From contig NW_006920870.1 in NCBI RefSeq assembly GCF_000417875.1, positions 308,115 to 372,114 on the forward strand: a stretch of DNA of 64,000 nt, written 5' to 3'. This DNA is from Pseudozyma flocculosa PF-1. Lineage: Eukaryota > Basidiomycota > Ustilaginomycetes > Ustilaginales > Ustilaginaceae. How positions within the stretch are numbered: the first letter of the stretch is position 1; the number at the start of each line of letters is the position of its first letter. The notes below the pieces were generated by a model. It did no database searches and was not told the DNA's origin. It saw only the letters and a program-made list of their open reading frames with translations. The position numbers and the translations under genes were made by a program. Positions 1 through 12,092 of this stretch are shown here, piece after piece.

Positions 1-3000
1 CGTCGTACTTGGTGTACAGGTAGACGAGCTCGCTCCACAGGTGGCACTGATCGGCCACCTTGATCAGCTGCGGCAGGTTGCTGCGCGACCAGTAGAGCTT
101 GAGGTGCTCCATCAGCCGCTCCGGGCGGTACTTGGCTAGCGCCACGCCCGTCTGGGTGAAGACGCCCATGTGGGCGCGCTCGAGGCCGAGCGCCTGCTCG
201 AGCAGGTTGAGCAGCTCGTCAAAGTGGCCGTCGCGCTCGTAGGCGCGGATCAGGCTGGGCAGCTCCTCGGCGTGCGGGATGACGGCGAGGCCGGCGATCT
301 GGGCCAGCTTGAACTCGCGGCGGCTGAGGCACGCGGCGTGGACCTGCTTCCAGACGCTCGTGTTGCCCGCCTTGCGCGCCGCGTCGACGGCCGCCTGGTA
401 GTCGCCGAGGTAGACGAGCGTGGTGGCGAGGCGGGCGTAGTTGGACACGCTGGTGAAGAGCAGCTTGGCCGCCTCGTAGAGCTCGTCGTTGAAGCACTTT
501 TCGCCGACGCTGAGGATGTCGGCGACGTTGGTCATGCCGAGGAACTCCTCCATGTCGGCCAGTCGGTTGGCCTTGGCGAGGCAGTAGGCGTACTCGGTGT
601 CGATGCGGGGCTCGCGGGCCTTCTTGCGCGCCATCTGCAGGTAGCGGATCAGCTCCTCCTCGCGGCCGGCGTGCTCGGCGATCTCGATGACCTCGTCGTA
701 GTTGGACGGGTCCTCGGCCTTGACGTACGAGTCGATGGCGTCCTTGACCCGGAGGCCGTCGAGCTGCGCCTTGCCGAGGCGCGACCAGAGCGCCGGCTTG
801 TTGATCTTGGTGGCGAACTGGTGGCCGCGGTCGATCGACACAATGTGCTCGACGAGCACGTTCATGGCGTCCTCGTGCTGCTCGGCCTTGGAGAAGATGC
901 GGAACGCCTCCTCGTAGAGGCCATGGTCGATGGCGATCTTGGCAATCTCGTCGACGTCGTAGGCGTCGAGGCGGTCGATGTAGTTCATGACCTTGCCCTT
1001 GTCGGTGCGGACGGCGGTGAGGAGCAGCAGGTTCTGGAGGCTCTTGTTGTCGCTGAAGGCCGACTGCTCGAGGATGATCTTTTCGAGGATGTCGATGAGC
1101 TCGTGGGGCAGGTCGGCGGCCATGAAGGCCTTGACGGTGGCCGACACGTCGTCCGGGTTGGTCGACTCGGGGATGGCGGTCGAGGCGACCTGGTCGATGA
1201 GCTGGCGGCGGTGGACGTTGTCCGGCTGGAGCACCTGGGCCCACAGCTCGAGCTGCCTGCGCTTGACGAGGTAGCGCGCCTGGTGCTTGAACATCGAGTT
1301 GTCGTTGGTGATGGCGATCAGCTCGTCGTCGCAGAAGCCCTTGGCGTAGGCGATGTAGGCGAGGTAGGGGTCGCGCTTCTCGCAGTAGCGTCCGACGACG
1401 CGCGGGTCGTAGAGGTTGTTCTCCTTGAGGAAGGCCTCGGGGTTGTTGTTGCTGTCGATGGCGATCTTGGCCATGGCGTTGAACAGCGGCTGGTCCTGGT
1501 GGCCCGCCTCGATCTTGGACTGGAGCCAGGGCAGGATGAGCTTGAGGCGGTTGCGCTTCTCGACCTCGTCGACCAGCTCGTCGACGGGGATGGGCCCCGT
1601 GACGGACTGGAGCAGGTTCTTGATGACGCCCTCGTCGCAGTCGACGTCGAGCAGGCCGCCGATGACCTGCGGGGTGCGCGACGAGTTGACGCGCTGGACG
1701 TAGACCTCGATAAAGTTGATGAGCATGTTCTGGTAGAGGTAGAGGACGAGGTCGTGGACAAAGTCGAAGCGGTCGCAGACAATGATGAGCGGCAGCTGGT
1801 CCGACAGCTTGGCCTCCTTGAGGAAGTTCTTGACCTTTTCGGCGTTGTAGTGGTTCGACTCGCGGCAGATGCGCTCGACCTCGCGGATCTGGCCGGTGCG
1901 GGTGGCGGCCTGGATGTACTTGAAGTGCACCTCGGGGTCGGTCGAGAGGTTGACGACGGAGCCGAGGTAGTAGTAGAGGCCCTCGAACGACTTGAACGAC
2001 TCAAACATCTCGATGAGCTTGACGGGGCCGAGGAGGTCCGAGTACTTTGTGGCGATCTGCACGACGACCTGGAGATTCTGGCGGATGTTGACCTTGAGCA
2101 TCTCGCGCAGCGACTCGAGCGACTGCTCGACGGTGAGCTTCCCAAAGTAGTTGACCAGCCACTCGGCGTTGAGCAGGTTCGAATGGACGACGACGCGCTT
2201 GATGTCGTTGATGTCCTCGTAGTGCTCGAGGGCGCGCTGCAGCAGGCCCGCCTTCTCGCACAGGTTGGCGATGCGCGGCTTGTCGTAGTGGGTGAACATC
2301 TCGTTGCCCAGGATGGCGTCGGCGACCTGGGGCGCGTTGACGAGGTTCATCTCGAGCAGCCGCGTCTGGAGGTGCGCCTGCTCCGGCTTGTTGTCCTTGA
2401 GCGCGTCGAGGAGGAAGCTGGTGGCCTGCTGGATCATGTTCTGGCTCATGAAGATGTCGGTGACGCGCTCGACGTCGACCAGCGGGCCAGAGTCGTCGCC
2501 GACGAGGCTGCTGGCGAACTCGGCGCCCTTCTCCGGGTTGGTGCGGACGATGTGCTGCAGCAGCGCCGCGTAGTCGGGCGTGTAGCCCACCTTTTTGGCG
2601 TAGAGGACAATCTTCTCAAACTGGCCCGTCTCGGCAAAGCAGGCGACAACCTTGTTGGGCACGTTGGCGCGGAGGTAGACGCTGAGGGCGAGGTTCATGT
2701 CGTGCTGGCGGACAATGTCGCCGAGCTCCTCGCTGCACTCGATCTTGCTCTCCTTGAGCCACTTTTCCAGCAGGTGCTTGCGGCCCTGGACCAGCACGGG
2801 CCGCGCTAGCTCGAGCGACTCGTACTTGTTGAGCGAGCCCTTCTCGAGCAGGATGCCAAAGTATTGCAGGATGGGCGACAGGGTGCCCGGCTGGTTGGGC
2901 ACCTGCTTGAACTGCTCGATGGTCTGCGTGGTGCGCAGGATGCCGCGCGGCGAGTTGGCCGCGATCTTGGCCGCCTCGCCATACTGGCCCGTGCTGAAGA

Positions 3001-4276
3001 GCGAGTGGAACTGCTGCAGGTAGAGGTCGTCGGCGCCCGGCAGGTCGCCGCGCGACGCCAGCTTGAACGCCAGCTCCGAGTTGTTGAGGGTGCGGAGGAT
3101 GTAGGGGATCACCGTGTTCTCGTCGACCGAGACCGAGAGCACCTGGCCTTTGCGGTTGATGCCGATGATGCCGCTGCTCGACTCGTGCTCGGCCGTGACA
3201 AAGATCGTGTCGCCCGAGATGCGGTTCATGTAGATGCAGGCGCCGCTCTCGAGGTCGTAGAGGTGGATGAAGCCGTACTTGGTGACGAGGTAGACGATGC
3301 CGTAGCGCTTGCTGACCTGCATCGCGACGGGGAAGTCGTTGGTCGCCTCGGGCGGGAAAAAGACGTCGACGGCCTTCTTGGTGAAGGCCGCCTGGCCCTG
3401 CTGGTGGTCGATCTCGACAACGTGCAGCTTGGCGCCTGTGGCGGTGCGGTTGGCAAACGTGAACAGCTTGAACGGGTTGGGCGCCGCGTCGGACCGCAGC
3501 TCGGCAAATGCGGCGGCGTGGCCCTCGATGGGCTGCGACACGCCCCGGTCGCGGCTGTAGAGCTGCATCGAGCCCTTGACGCGGAAGGCGTTGGGGGCGC
3601 CCGACGTGTTGCCCGAGATGCCGACGAGCACGAGCCACTTTTCGTCGGCGCTGGCGCGGTAGTTGATGATCTGGCTGCCCTGGAGGCTGACGTGGCGGTC
3701 AAACACCTTGGACGGCGCCGCCTCGCCCTCCATGCTCCAGTGGTAGACGGCCGTCTCGGTGACGAGGCCGAGCGTCGTGTTGCTGATCCACTTCCAAAAG
3801 GTCACGTCCTCGTTCATCAGGTGCGACTTGACCTTGGCCTTGGCCTCGATGTTGAAGATCTGCAGCTGCCTCGCCGACTTGAGCGCAATGATCTTCTGCA
3901 CCGGGTTCATGATGGCCGAGTCGGCGGTGATTGGCCGCCTCATGCTGCGTACGAGCAAGAGAGAATGCCAAGAGGGGTCCGTGGTGGAGCAGCACCGAGA
4001 CAGTCAGTCAGCGGGATGGTTCCTCCAAGCAAGATCCCCGGGGCGCGTCCGGAGACCGGCCGCGCCTCGCCGTGCCTGCCGTGCGCTCGCCACTCACACG
4101 TTGTTGACGTCGTTGAGGTCGACGATGGCCACCGAGTTTGCTCCATTGATGCTTTCCCGCACGCAGACAAAGTTCTCCGATTCCATGGTGACATTGGCAA
4201 AGGAGATGCTGTCGGGCGAGATGCCCAGGTTGGTGAGCTGGACATGCTCGGAGAAGTTGATGGGCTTTTCCGCCAT
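1..4276 (-). CDS. CHC1: Clathrin heavy chain, C-terminus cut by window edge
   Basis: Structural subunit of clathrin triskelia that coat vesicles at the plasma membrane and trans-Golgi. Exon 1 is 4276-4098 and exon 2 runs from 3944 off the left edge; the 153-nt intron has donor GTGAGT and acceptor CAG and is in phase. The start ATG (4276-4274) begins [20 protein letters not shown], which matches the family N-terminus; across the splice the protein reads [21 protein letters not shown] sequence typical of the N-terminal beta-propeller. About 1,374 codons are visible of a usual length near 1,680, so the propeller and most helical CHCR repeats are present, while the light-chain-binding and trimerisation end lies outside. 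The frame stays open through exon 2 with recognisable family sequence throughout. The upstream region is shared with the divergent RPT4 gene. Confidence 0.96.
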
Positions 4277-5735
4277 GGCTGGAGAGGGACGTGCTGCGGC
4301 GGCGGAGGCGGCGAGGAGGGGGACGAGTGGCCGAGCTGTTGCTGCCGCAGAGGAAGAAGGATCGGCGGCAGGATAGATGGCAGCCACCTGCTCTTCTGAC
4401 GGGTGGTCGGCGGGGCGGAGATGAGAAAGGACCCAAGTCCGCGAGCGCAGTGCCAAGCTCGGTGTCAGACGGTGCCGCGGCGGGTCGAAGCGATGAAGAG
4501 GTGGAGCTTGATCAGAGGAGTGCAGGCTACGCCCAGGCGAAGTGAAAAGAGAAAGACGAGAGAAGTGGCGCAGGAAGATGGAGAAGTCGTCAAAGTGGTT
4601 CGTCGCTGGAGAGGATCGAGGCGCGTGAGGGCAGCGATGTGTGTATGCGGAGCGACGGCGCGACGACGGCGACGTGGCGTGGCGAGGTGAGATGAGGTGA
4701 GGTGAGGTGAGGTGCGGTATGGGGTGATGGTGACGATGGTGATGGCGAAGACGAGGGTGCAGAGAGAGATGGGGTGGCCCACGCGCGGTGTCGGGCGTTG
4801 TTGGCGCTGGGCCGCAGGCAGGCAGGCAAGCAGGCAAGCGGGCCGGGCTTGGGCGCTTTGGCTGCCCTTCCTGATCGCGCTCGGTGCCAAGTTGGAACTG
4901 CGAGGCGGTGCTGGCAGCGGGCGAGTGGTGCGTGCTGAGANNNNNNNNNNNNNNNNNNNNTACTCCGGTTCCCGGGTTTGGGTCCGAACCGTTAAGGGTT
5001 AACGGTAACTCGGACGGCGGGTCGGGTCTGGTCGAGACGGGCCGGGACTAGTTGGCGTGTCCTGTGCGTCGGGGGGGCCGAGGGGGCCGAGGGGGCCGAG
5101 GGGGCGAGCTTCTTCCCGCCCGGCCCGTGTGCCAGGGCAGTCACAGGCAGTCACAGCCAGCGAGGCAGCCAGGCATCCAGTCGGCTGAGGCCGATCGCCG
5201 CCTGCCCACGGCGGATTTCTATTTTCCTCGCCTGCCTGCTGGGCTGCGCACGGTGGGCGAGCGGGCGAGCGATCGGCGCAGCCCTAGCCTCGACAAGGCG
5301 GCGACTGGCACCCGGCCTGCATTCGGCCGGGAGGGCCTCACAGGCAGGCGACGCGCGTTCGCTGCTTCTCCACTTTCCAGGCAGCAGCAGCAGCAGCCAC
5401 CACCCCAAACCCCCTCCCCTCTCTGTCTCGCAGCTCGACGTTATCGTGCCCAACCCGCCTTGGCATCCCTACTTCCATCACCTCGACTTCGACCTCAACC
5501 ACCGCCAGCACCTCTTGCCGATACCGGCATCACACCAGATCGCCACCGAGCTGCCCTCGCCACTGCCCGCACCGCGCTGCACCCGTACCGCTTCGCATCG
5601 CTTCCTCGACCACCGTTAGCCCATCCTAGCTTTTGCACCCTCTGAGCGGACGCGCCTTCTAATCCTCGCACCAGCATAGAGAGATACAGCCCCCACCAAC
5701 TCCACAACACCACCAAGGGAAGCGACGCACTCGCC
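4277..5735. promoter_or_regulatory. Divergent CHC1/RPT4 intergenic promoter region
   Basis: No supportable gene. It holds a GAGGT tandem run near 4684-4715, a 20-N gap (4941-4960), a CCGTTAA-GGG-TTAACGG inverted repeat at 4989-5005, about four copies of a GGGGGCCGA unit around 5070-5105, and a pyrimidine-rich leader (about 5390-5735) before the RPT4 ATG. No TATA box is evident for either gene. Confidence 0.6.
4941..4960. other. Assembly gap, 20 N
   Basis: Twenty consecutive N inside the CHC1/RPT4 intergenic region. It does not interrupt either coding region. Confidence 0.99.
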
Positions 5736-6962
5736 ATGGCCGACCCTACGCCCTCGACATCCACACAGCCGCCGTCGGAGCCCGTCCTGTCCCAGGACCC
5801 GGCCAAGGACAAGGCGCTCAAGGCGTACAAAAAGGCGCTCAAGCAGCACGAGGAGCTCTCCGAGTCGCTCAAGAAGTTGCGCTTCGGCCTCCGCGACCTC
5901 GAAAAGGCCTACGACAAGACCGAGGACGACATCAAGGCGCTCCAGTCGGTCGGCCAGATCATCGGCGAGGTCCTCAAGCAGCTCGACGACGAGCGCTTCA
6001 TTGTCAAAGCCTCGTCCGGCCCGCGCTACGTCGTCGGCATCCGCGCCAGCGTCCCAAAGCACAAGCTCAAGCAGGGCGTCCGCGTCTCGCTCGACATGAC
6101 CACCCTCACCATCATGCGCATCCTCCCACGCGAGGTCGACCCGCTCGTCTACAACATGAGCATGGAGGACCCGGGCGCCGCCAGCTTCGCCGGCATCGGC
6201 GGCCTCGGCGACCAGATCCGCGAGCTCAGAGAGGTCATCGAGCTGCCCCTGCTGAACCCGGAGCTCTTTATGCGCGTCGGCATCAAGCCGCCAAAGGGCG
6301 TGCTCCTCTACGGCCCGCCGGGAACGGGCAAGACGCTGCTGGCGAGGGCCGTGGCGTCGACGCTCGAGACCAACTTCCTCAAGGTGGTCTCGAGCGCCAT
6401 CGTCGACAAGTACATCGGAGAGAGCGCCAGGCTGGTGCGCGAGATGTTCGGCTACGCAAAGGAGCACGAGCCGTGCATCATCTTTATGGACGAGATCGAC
6501 GCCATCGGCGGGCGGAGGTTCAGCGAGGGCACCAGCGCCGACCGCGAGATCCAGCGGACGCTCATGGAGCTCCTCAACCAGATGGACGGCTTCGACTACC
6601 TGGGAAAGACCAAGGTCATCATGGCCACCAACCGGCCCGACACGCTCGACCCGGCGCTGATGCGGCCGGGCCGCATCGACCGCAAGATTGAGATCCCGCT
6701 GCCCAACGAGCAGTCGCGCCTCGAGATCCTCAAGATCCACACAAAACCCATCGCCAAGCGCGACGAGCTCGACTACGAGGCCATCGTCAAGCTCAGCGAC
6801 GGCTTCAACGGCGCCGACCTCCGCAACGTCGCCACCGAGGCCGGCATGTTTGCCATCCGCGACGACCGCGACTACTGCGTCCAGGAGGACTTTATGAAGG
6901 CCGTCAGAAAGCTCCAGGAGGCCAAGAAGCACGAGTCCAAGATCGACTACTCGGCCGTCTAG
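5736..6962 (+). CDS. RPT4: 26S proteasome regulatory ATPase subunit Rpt4
   Basis: One of the six AAA ATPases of the proteasome base ring; it unfolds and translocates ubiquitinated substrates into the 20S core. Single exon, 408 aa, about the usual family length. There is an N-terminal coiled coil (about residues 20-75), an OB-like domain, then the AAA module: Walker A GPPGTGKT at 193-200, Walker B with D252/E253 in IIFMDEID, and the second region of homology with [17 protein letters not shown]. The [18 protein letters not shown] stretch and the end [14 protein letters not shown]...EDFMKAVRK fit Rpt4 (PSMC6/Sug2) better than the other five subunits. The ATG follows a pyrimidine-rich leader. It is convergent with QCR8. 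Confidence 0.97.
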   Translation: MADPTPSTSTQPPSEPVLSQDPAKDKALKAYKKALKQHEELSESLKKLRFGLRDLEKAYDKTEDDIKALQSVGQIIGEVLKQLDDERFIVKASSGPRYVVGIRASVPKHKLKQGVRVSLDMTTLTIMRILPREVDPLVYNMSMEDPGAASFAGIGGLGDQIRELREVIELPLLNPELFMRVGIKPPKGVLLYGPPGTGKTLLARAVASTLETNFLKVVSSAIVDKYIGESARLVREMFGYAKEHEPCIIFMDEIDAIGGRRFSEGTSADREIQRTLMELLNQMDGFDYLGKTKVIMATNRPDTLDPALMRPGRIDRKIEIPLPNEQSRLEILKIHTKPIAKRDELDYEAIVKLSDGFNGADLRNVATEAGMFAIRDDRDYCVQEDFMKAVRKLQEAKKHESKIDYSAV

Positions 6963-7347
6963 CAGCGGCGGTAGCGTCCCGAGGAGGGCCGCCGTCCAGC
7001 GAGCAGGGACGGGAGAGGGGCCCCGCCTTGCCATCTCCGCCCTCTGTATCCACTACTACTGGCAGCAGCAGCACCGACAGCGGCTGCGGCGGCGGCAATG
7101 CAGACAGCTTTGATGAACAGAACGTGCCTTGGCAGAGGCAACGTCGAACGAGACGCGACCCTCTCGAGCATCGAGAAGGGTCCATGTGAACAGGCAAGCT
7201 CTCAGCACTCGAACAGATTGAGATTCCAGACTTGGCCCGAGCACAACAACGCCCGAGGCCTCGACAGACGCGTAGAGTCGATCCGCGAGGCTTGCAGGCG
7301 TCGCTCACTGCGGGCGGCGGGCTAGACACTCGGACCAGGAAGGACAT
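6963..7347. other. Convergent 3' spacer, RPT4/QCR8
   Basis: A 385-bp spacer between two stop codons. It contains a short GCAGCAGCAGC/GGCGGC-rich patch around 7060-7097 and nothing else I can support. Confidence 0.5.
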
Positions 7348-8477
7348 CTAGTGGTCGCCGTGACCCGCGAGGTGACCGGCCTTGGAGTTGTAGTAGGCGT
7401 TCTTCTTCTTGCCCCATGCGATGATGCCGTATCCTGGCGGGAAATGACGAAGGAGCAAAGAGAGAGGGAGTGCGTGTCAGTACAGAGACACAGGCTGCCA
7501 CGGCCAAGCCCAGGCGAAACGCAGAGGCACACGGCCCGTCGCTCGCGCCGAGACGGCCACTCACCGACAGCAAAGGGGATGGCAAAGTAGGGCGCCTGCT
7601 GCATCAGGCGCTTGTAGCCAAAGAAGATGTAGTCGCGAACGGCGTTCTTGACGGGGTTCTGCTGGAAGGGCGAGAGGGCTGTGGGCCGAGGTGCCGGACG
7701 AAGGAACGATGAGGTAAGCAAGCCGTCCCGAGGCACTGCGTCCCGTCTCACCCATGAAGCTGTGGCACGATGGGCGACCGATCCCGACGCTCGCACGGGC
7801 AGCCATCTCGTCGAATGAGGAGCTTCCACAGCACGGCGGGGAACCGGCGGCACCTTGGCTGAATGGAACGGAGGCTATCCCGCCCTGAGCTCCACGACCT
7901 TGGAGGACGGCCCGGATCCAAGGTACCAGCGTGCTCCTCCGCGCAACCTGCTGCGGTAGCGGCGCTCCTTGAGACTTCGAAGGACGGGCTGCAGCCGGAG
8001 GACCGTCGCTGAATCCTCGCCTGAGGTCGAGCTATCGAGCAGGCACTCACAGTACTGAGTGATGCCCTTCTGCTGGGGGCCGGCGAAACCTCCCCACCAG
8101 CCCATCTGAATGCGCGCGACGTGTCAGTCCCATCGAAAGGAGAGGAGGGCGGCAGGATGGACGGTAGCGAGGGCGAGGGCGAGGTGCAAGGTCGAACAAG
8201 TTGAGGATCGACGGGCGCAGCGAGGTTGGAGTCGCCGCCAGTAGGAACGACGGACAAGAAGTGTGCGGTCGGCAACGGGCAAGAAGGAAGGCAGAGTAGA
8301 TGTCAGCAATCAGTGCAAAGGGACAAGCACGTCGAACGAGCCAGCAGATGCCGTGGTGGACGAAGTCGCAGGCCAAGGCTGGACCTGGCAGTCGGACGTC
8401 GGTGGGGGCGACGGGGCGACGCTCACGTAGGTGGGGCCCGAGGGCATGCCGCTGTGGGTGACCTGAGTAGCTCGCAT
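7348..8477 (-). CDS. QCR8: Cytochrome bc1 complex subunit 8 (ubiquinol-binding protein QP-C)
   Basis: Small single-pass inner-membrane subunit of mitochondrial complex III, located next to cytochrome b. Four exons: 8477-8427, 8105-8051, 7678-7565 and 7433-7348, giving 101 aa; donors are GTGAGC, GTGAGT, GTGAGT and all junctions keep frame. Exon 2 encodes MGWWGGFAGPQQKGITQY, the family signature near the N-terminus; exon 3 encodes the amphipathic lead and start of the membrane helix (NAVRDYIFFGYKRLMQQAPY, then FAIPFAV); exon 4 ends with KKKNAYYNSKAGH. Family members are about 95-100 aa. The gene is 37% coding and 63% intron (introns 321, 372 and 131 nt). A CAC/GTG-rich patch lies just before the ATG. 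Tail-to-tail with RPT4. Confidence 0.94.
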
Positions 8478-10912
8478 TGTCGCTTTGGAAGTGCAAGAGG
8501 TGGTGGCTTTGGTGGTGGCGGTGGTGGTGGTGGTGGTGAACGTGACGGTGGCGACATCGGGCCCGGGGCGATCAAGAGGAGCCGGCGCCCGCGCATTTGT
8601 CAGGCGGAGGCGGCGGCGGCGGCGGCGGCGGGCCCGGCCCTGGTTTCCAGCATCCTTCTCGACGTCGGCGGTCCCGAATCGAACCGAGCCAGCCAGCCAG
8701 CCCGCCAGCGGTCCCGCCTTCACTCGGGCGAATGAACAAGAGTAGTCGATTGGGCGGACAGGGTCTCGATCACCTCGGGCCAGCCGTGCGGTGCCCTGCA
8801 CGGCCTGCCTCTGGCTCGCTGCTGCTGCTGCCTTTTTTCCTGCAAGGCGGGCAGGCCAGCAGGGGCCTGTCGGACAAGCGCAGGCAGGCAGTCCGCAGGC
8901 AGGCAGGCAGGCAGGCGCGCGGGCAGAGGACGTTGGCTGGCTGAAGAGCAGAGCCGGCCAACCGAACCAGACAGGCAGGGCACGGCACCAGGCAGGCAGG
9001 GATGGCTGCGGCCCAGCAGCCTCAGACTCGGGGTCGAGGCCTGTGGCAGGCCAGGCAGCAGGGCCTGGGGCTCAGCGCGACGAGCAGGCCGGCCTGCCAG
9101 GGTCAGAGCCGCCTAGCCTGGGTCCGCCACCCGCCTGCCCCTCACCACCGCGTGCGTCCCCTCTGCGGTCTCGTCTCCTCCTCCTCCTCCTCCTCACCAC
9201 CACCACCACCACCAGCACCACCGCCAACCGTCTACCCGTCCTCGCTCTCTCCTCTCTCAACAAGCTCGCCACCCATCTCGCCCCATCAAGATCTCTCACC
9301 GGCCCCAAACCGCTCTCAAGACACGCTCACTCCCAAGCTCTCGCAAAAATGGTCAGCATCACGTCCACGTCTCCGTCCTCATCTTCTCCTGCCTCTGTCC
9401 TGGCCGCCTCGATCATGTCGGAGTGGCCGCCCTTCGATCACATCAGCGGGAGGCCGAGACGCGACCGATGAAGCTGCGGCAAGCCCAGGTCATCACCGCC
9501 TTTGAAAAAGACGCTGCACCGGGCCATTTGCCCCAGTCAGCTATCGCCAATGCCAGCAGAGGCCGCATCGATGCTCGATGCGCGTCTGCCATGGCTGCCA
9601 TGCCTCTCCGCCCTTCCAGTCAACCTGGCACGGGGCCTCGCACCCAGCTGAGTGCACCGGCAGCGCGGCTAGCCAAGGTCGGCAGCGCCCTTGGGCTCGC
9701 CACAGCGCATGCTCCTTCTGCGGAAGACGACTCTCCGTGCTGGAGTCGAGCAGCTTTCCATGCGAAAGGCTATGCTGCGCGGCACACACGGGGCGTTCGA
9801 GGCTCAGGCTCAGCCTCGAGGCGCGACGAGACGCAGGGCCGGTCGACTTGTGCGCGAGACCTCGCTGCAATCGCAAGCCACGCAGTTTCCGCACCCGTCA
9901 AGCTCAGCCGCACGCCACCTTGTCCACGGACGCCCGCCTGGCCCCTGGCGTCTGGCCTCGGGCAGCGCACGATGGTGCCCTCGGTCGCGCGAGTGCCGTC
10001 GATCTCGAGCGACAACAGGCGTCTGTCAGCACGACGGCGCGGGCGGACGACGCCGAGCATCGTTGCTCGCCTCGCTGGGGGCCCCGTGGATCGGCCGTCG
10101 ATCTCGGGTAGACAGTGGCAAAGCTGGCATCTTGCCCCTGCCACCCTGACGGCGGATCACGCCGTGCTGCTTCCCGCCGTCGTCGCTGGAGGGCGACAGG
10201 CAAAGGCGCCGCCCGACGGTCGCGTGCGGGCGACATGCAGCCCGCTGCTCGGTGCTCCAGACAAGTGCGACGCAGCTGGTGGTGGCGGGCTAGCGGCTAG
10301 CCTCGGCCATGGGCCTCGGTGCACGCCTCGGGAACAGCACCCTGCCGTCTGGCAACAGTGTTGCCCTTTTCGCGTGAGCGGCTGAGCGACGGAGCGCTGA
10401 GCGGCAGATCGCTCGTCAAGCCGACCGCGTTAGCTGGCCGAGCCGCGAGTGTGACATCGAGCCTTGTCGACTGTGCTCGGTCTGTCACCGGCCAGACAGC
10501 CGCGACACCGCCGTCACTGCGTCGGGCACCTTCGGACGTGATCTCCGTCTTGTCGCGTTGCATCGAGGCCCCCGACCGCACCGCCTCGTCCCGTCACCTC
10601 GGGCTTGCCCCCGCAGCGAGGTCGCGTCTCCGGTCCTCGCGCTCTGCCTTCTCATCTCTTGGCGCTACCAGTCCACAGCATTTTAGGCCCCGGTCGACTC
10701 GGCAGCACGACGGCCTCCAGCACACCCGGCAGCCCATCGCGAAGCGCGAGCGACGAAAATCTGACCTGCAGCCTCTTGACGCCCCCTTCTCGCAACTTCT
10801 CCTTTTCATCCGTCCGTCCTCCATACATCGTCGCATCGCCACATCGCAAACGATTTCCGACTGTCTTCGACGACTCGCGCCACCCTCACTGTCGGCCGAC
10901 ACCTCACAGTCC
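8478..10912. promoter_or_regulatory. Long divergent intergenic region, QCR8/Aly-REF gene
   Basis: 2.4 kb without a supportable gene. It contains GGT/GGC repeats (about 8505-8545), CAGG tetranucleotide repeats (8896-8915 and nearby) and a strongly pyrimidine-rich tract (about 9170-9350) that ends in AAAATGG at 9351. That ATG opens only a 40-codon serine-rich frame with no recognisable product. Several long GC-driven frames overlap between 9420 and 10385 on both strands, with no family resemblance. Confidence 0.5.
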
Positions 10913-12092
10913 ATGAACCTCGACAAGCGTGAGTGAGGACTGCTCCTTTCCGACAGATGCAGTCATCTACGGGCACAGCACATGACGGCACCGTCAGAGG
11001 TTCCGACCACATGCTCGCGGCAGGGCCGTCGCCGACTTCGGCGTCTCGAAACGGGACGGCACCTGCTCACACCGCTCGTCGCTTCCGCTTCCGCATCCGC
11101 GTCCGTCGCCTTCGCCTTCGCCTTCGCCTTCGCCTTCGCCTCCGCCCTTGCCTCATACCCCTCTCTCGCAGCCCTCGACGCTCTGATCGCTGAGAAGCCC
11201 AAGAAGGGCGGCGCACGCGGTGGCCGAGGCCGTCGTGGCACCAGCCGTCCTGGCGGCGCCAAGGCGGCGGCGCTCGGCAACCGCGCCCAAAACGCCGCCG
11301 TCGTCGCCGCTTCGAACCGCAACAAGCCCCCGGTCGTCATCCCCGGCCGCGGCAACAACGCCGGCAGCAAGATCATCCTTAGCAACCTGCCGCTCGACGT
11401 CACCGAGGCCCAGGTCAAGGAGCTGTTCGCCACCACCATCGGCCCGCTCAGGAAGCTTGCGCTCAACTACCGTGCCAACGGAACCTCGACTGGCGTGTGC
11501 ACCGTCGAGTTCCAGCGCGCCGAGGACGCCAACCGCGCCTACACCCAGTACAACAACCGACTGATTGACGGCAGTGAGTTGCAGTGCCGGCCCGTGGCCT
11601 CCTGCGTTGGTGGCTTGCCGAACGACTTCTCACGGCGTCGGATCTGCTGCTCTTGATCGATCGTGCTCCCCCAACAGAGAAGCCGCTCAAGGTCGAGGTG
11701 GTTGTCGACCCGGCTCGCATCGCCGCGCCCACCGTCGCTTCGGCGACTGTCGCGGCTGCCGGTGGCAAGGCCGCTGCTGGCCGTGCCAAGACTGCTACCC
11801 GTGGCCGTGGCCGTGGCGGCAGCTCGACCCGCGGTGGCGGTGCCAAGCGCGAGGCTCGTCCCAAGAAGACGATCGAGGACCTCGACGCCGAGATGGAGGG
11901 TGAGTGTCCATGTCGGTCGCCGTCTCGTTTTTCTTTATCTCTGTCGAACATCTGACAACTGATGCCCCGTCCTTTCTCTTCTCCTCGCTCTCACGCATAC
12001 GCCCGTCGACACTTTGCTCCCATCGCCTGGTGCCACGCCGCGCTGCAGACTACAACAAGCAAGCCTCGAGCGAGACGGCGCCGGCCGCTTAG
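10913..12092 (+). CDS. YRA1: Aly/REF-family mRNA export adaptor (Yra1/Mlo3-like)
   Basis: RNA-binding adaptor of the TREX pathway that links spliced mRNA and the DEAD-box helicase Sub2/UAP56 to the export receptor. Four exons: 10913-10928, 11172-11573, 11678-11899 and 12049-12092, giving 227 aa; all three donors are GTGAGT. The spliced start MNLDKPLDALIAEKP is the REF-N box and the end DLDAEMEDYNKQ is the REF-C box, both known helicase-binding motifs. Between them lie an RG-rich segment (about 20-45), one RRM (about 71-150, RNP2 IILSNLP, RNP1-like TGVCTVEFQ), and a second RG/K-rich segment (about 180-210). The first exon is only 16 nt, so the start is invisible without splicing. Intron 1 (243 nt) carries a CCTTCG repeat near 11105-11150. 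Yeast YRA1 is autoregulated through its intron; whether that holds here is unknown. Confidence 0.93.

Noticed and set aside
170..2809. 879-codon open frame on the plus strand
   Set aside because: Exactly antisense to clathrin heavy chain. The translation is a Val/Asp/Leu/Glu-rich mirror of GAC/CTC/GAG codons and has no family resemblance.
4979..5010. Telomere-like repeat next to the gap (TTAAGGGTTAA)
   Set aside because: Only one unit and not TTAGGG; it is better described as a short inverted repeat.
8660..8700. Possible tRNA B-box-like sequence (GAATCGAACC)
   Set aside because: No matching A box or foldable cloverleaf could be drawn around it by eye. I found no convincing tRNA or rRNA gene in the window.
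9351..9473. 40-codon frame after a pyrimidine-rich leader with AAAATGG start context
   Set aside because: The start context is attractive, but the product is low-complexity Ser/Pro and no splice donor leads on to a longer protein.
9423..10385. 320-codon plus-strand frame
   Set aside because: The frame begins at a non-ATG codon, overlaps open frames in other phases and shows no recognisable sequence.
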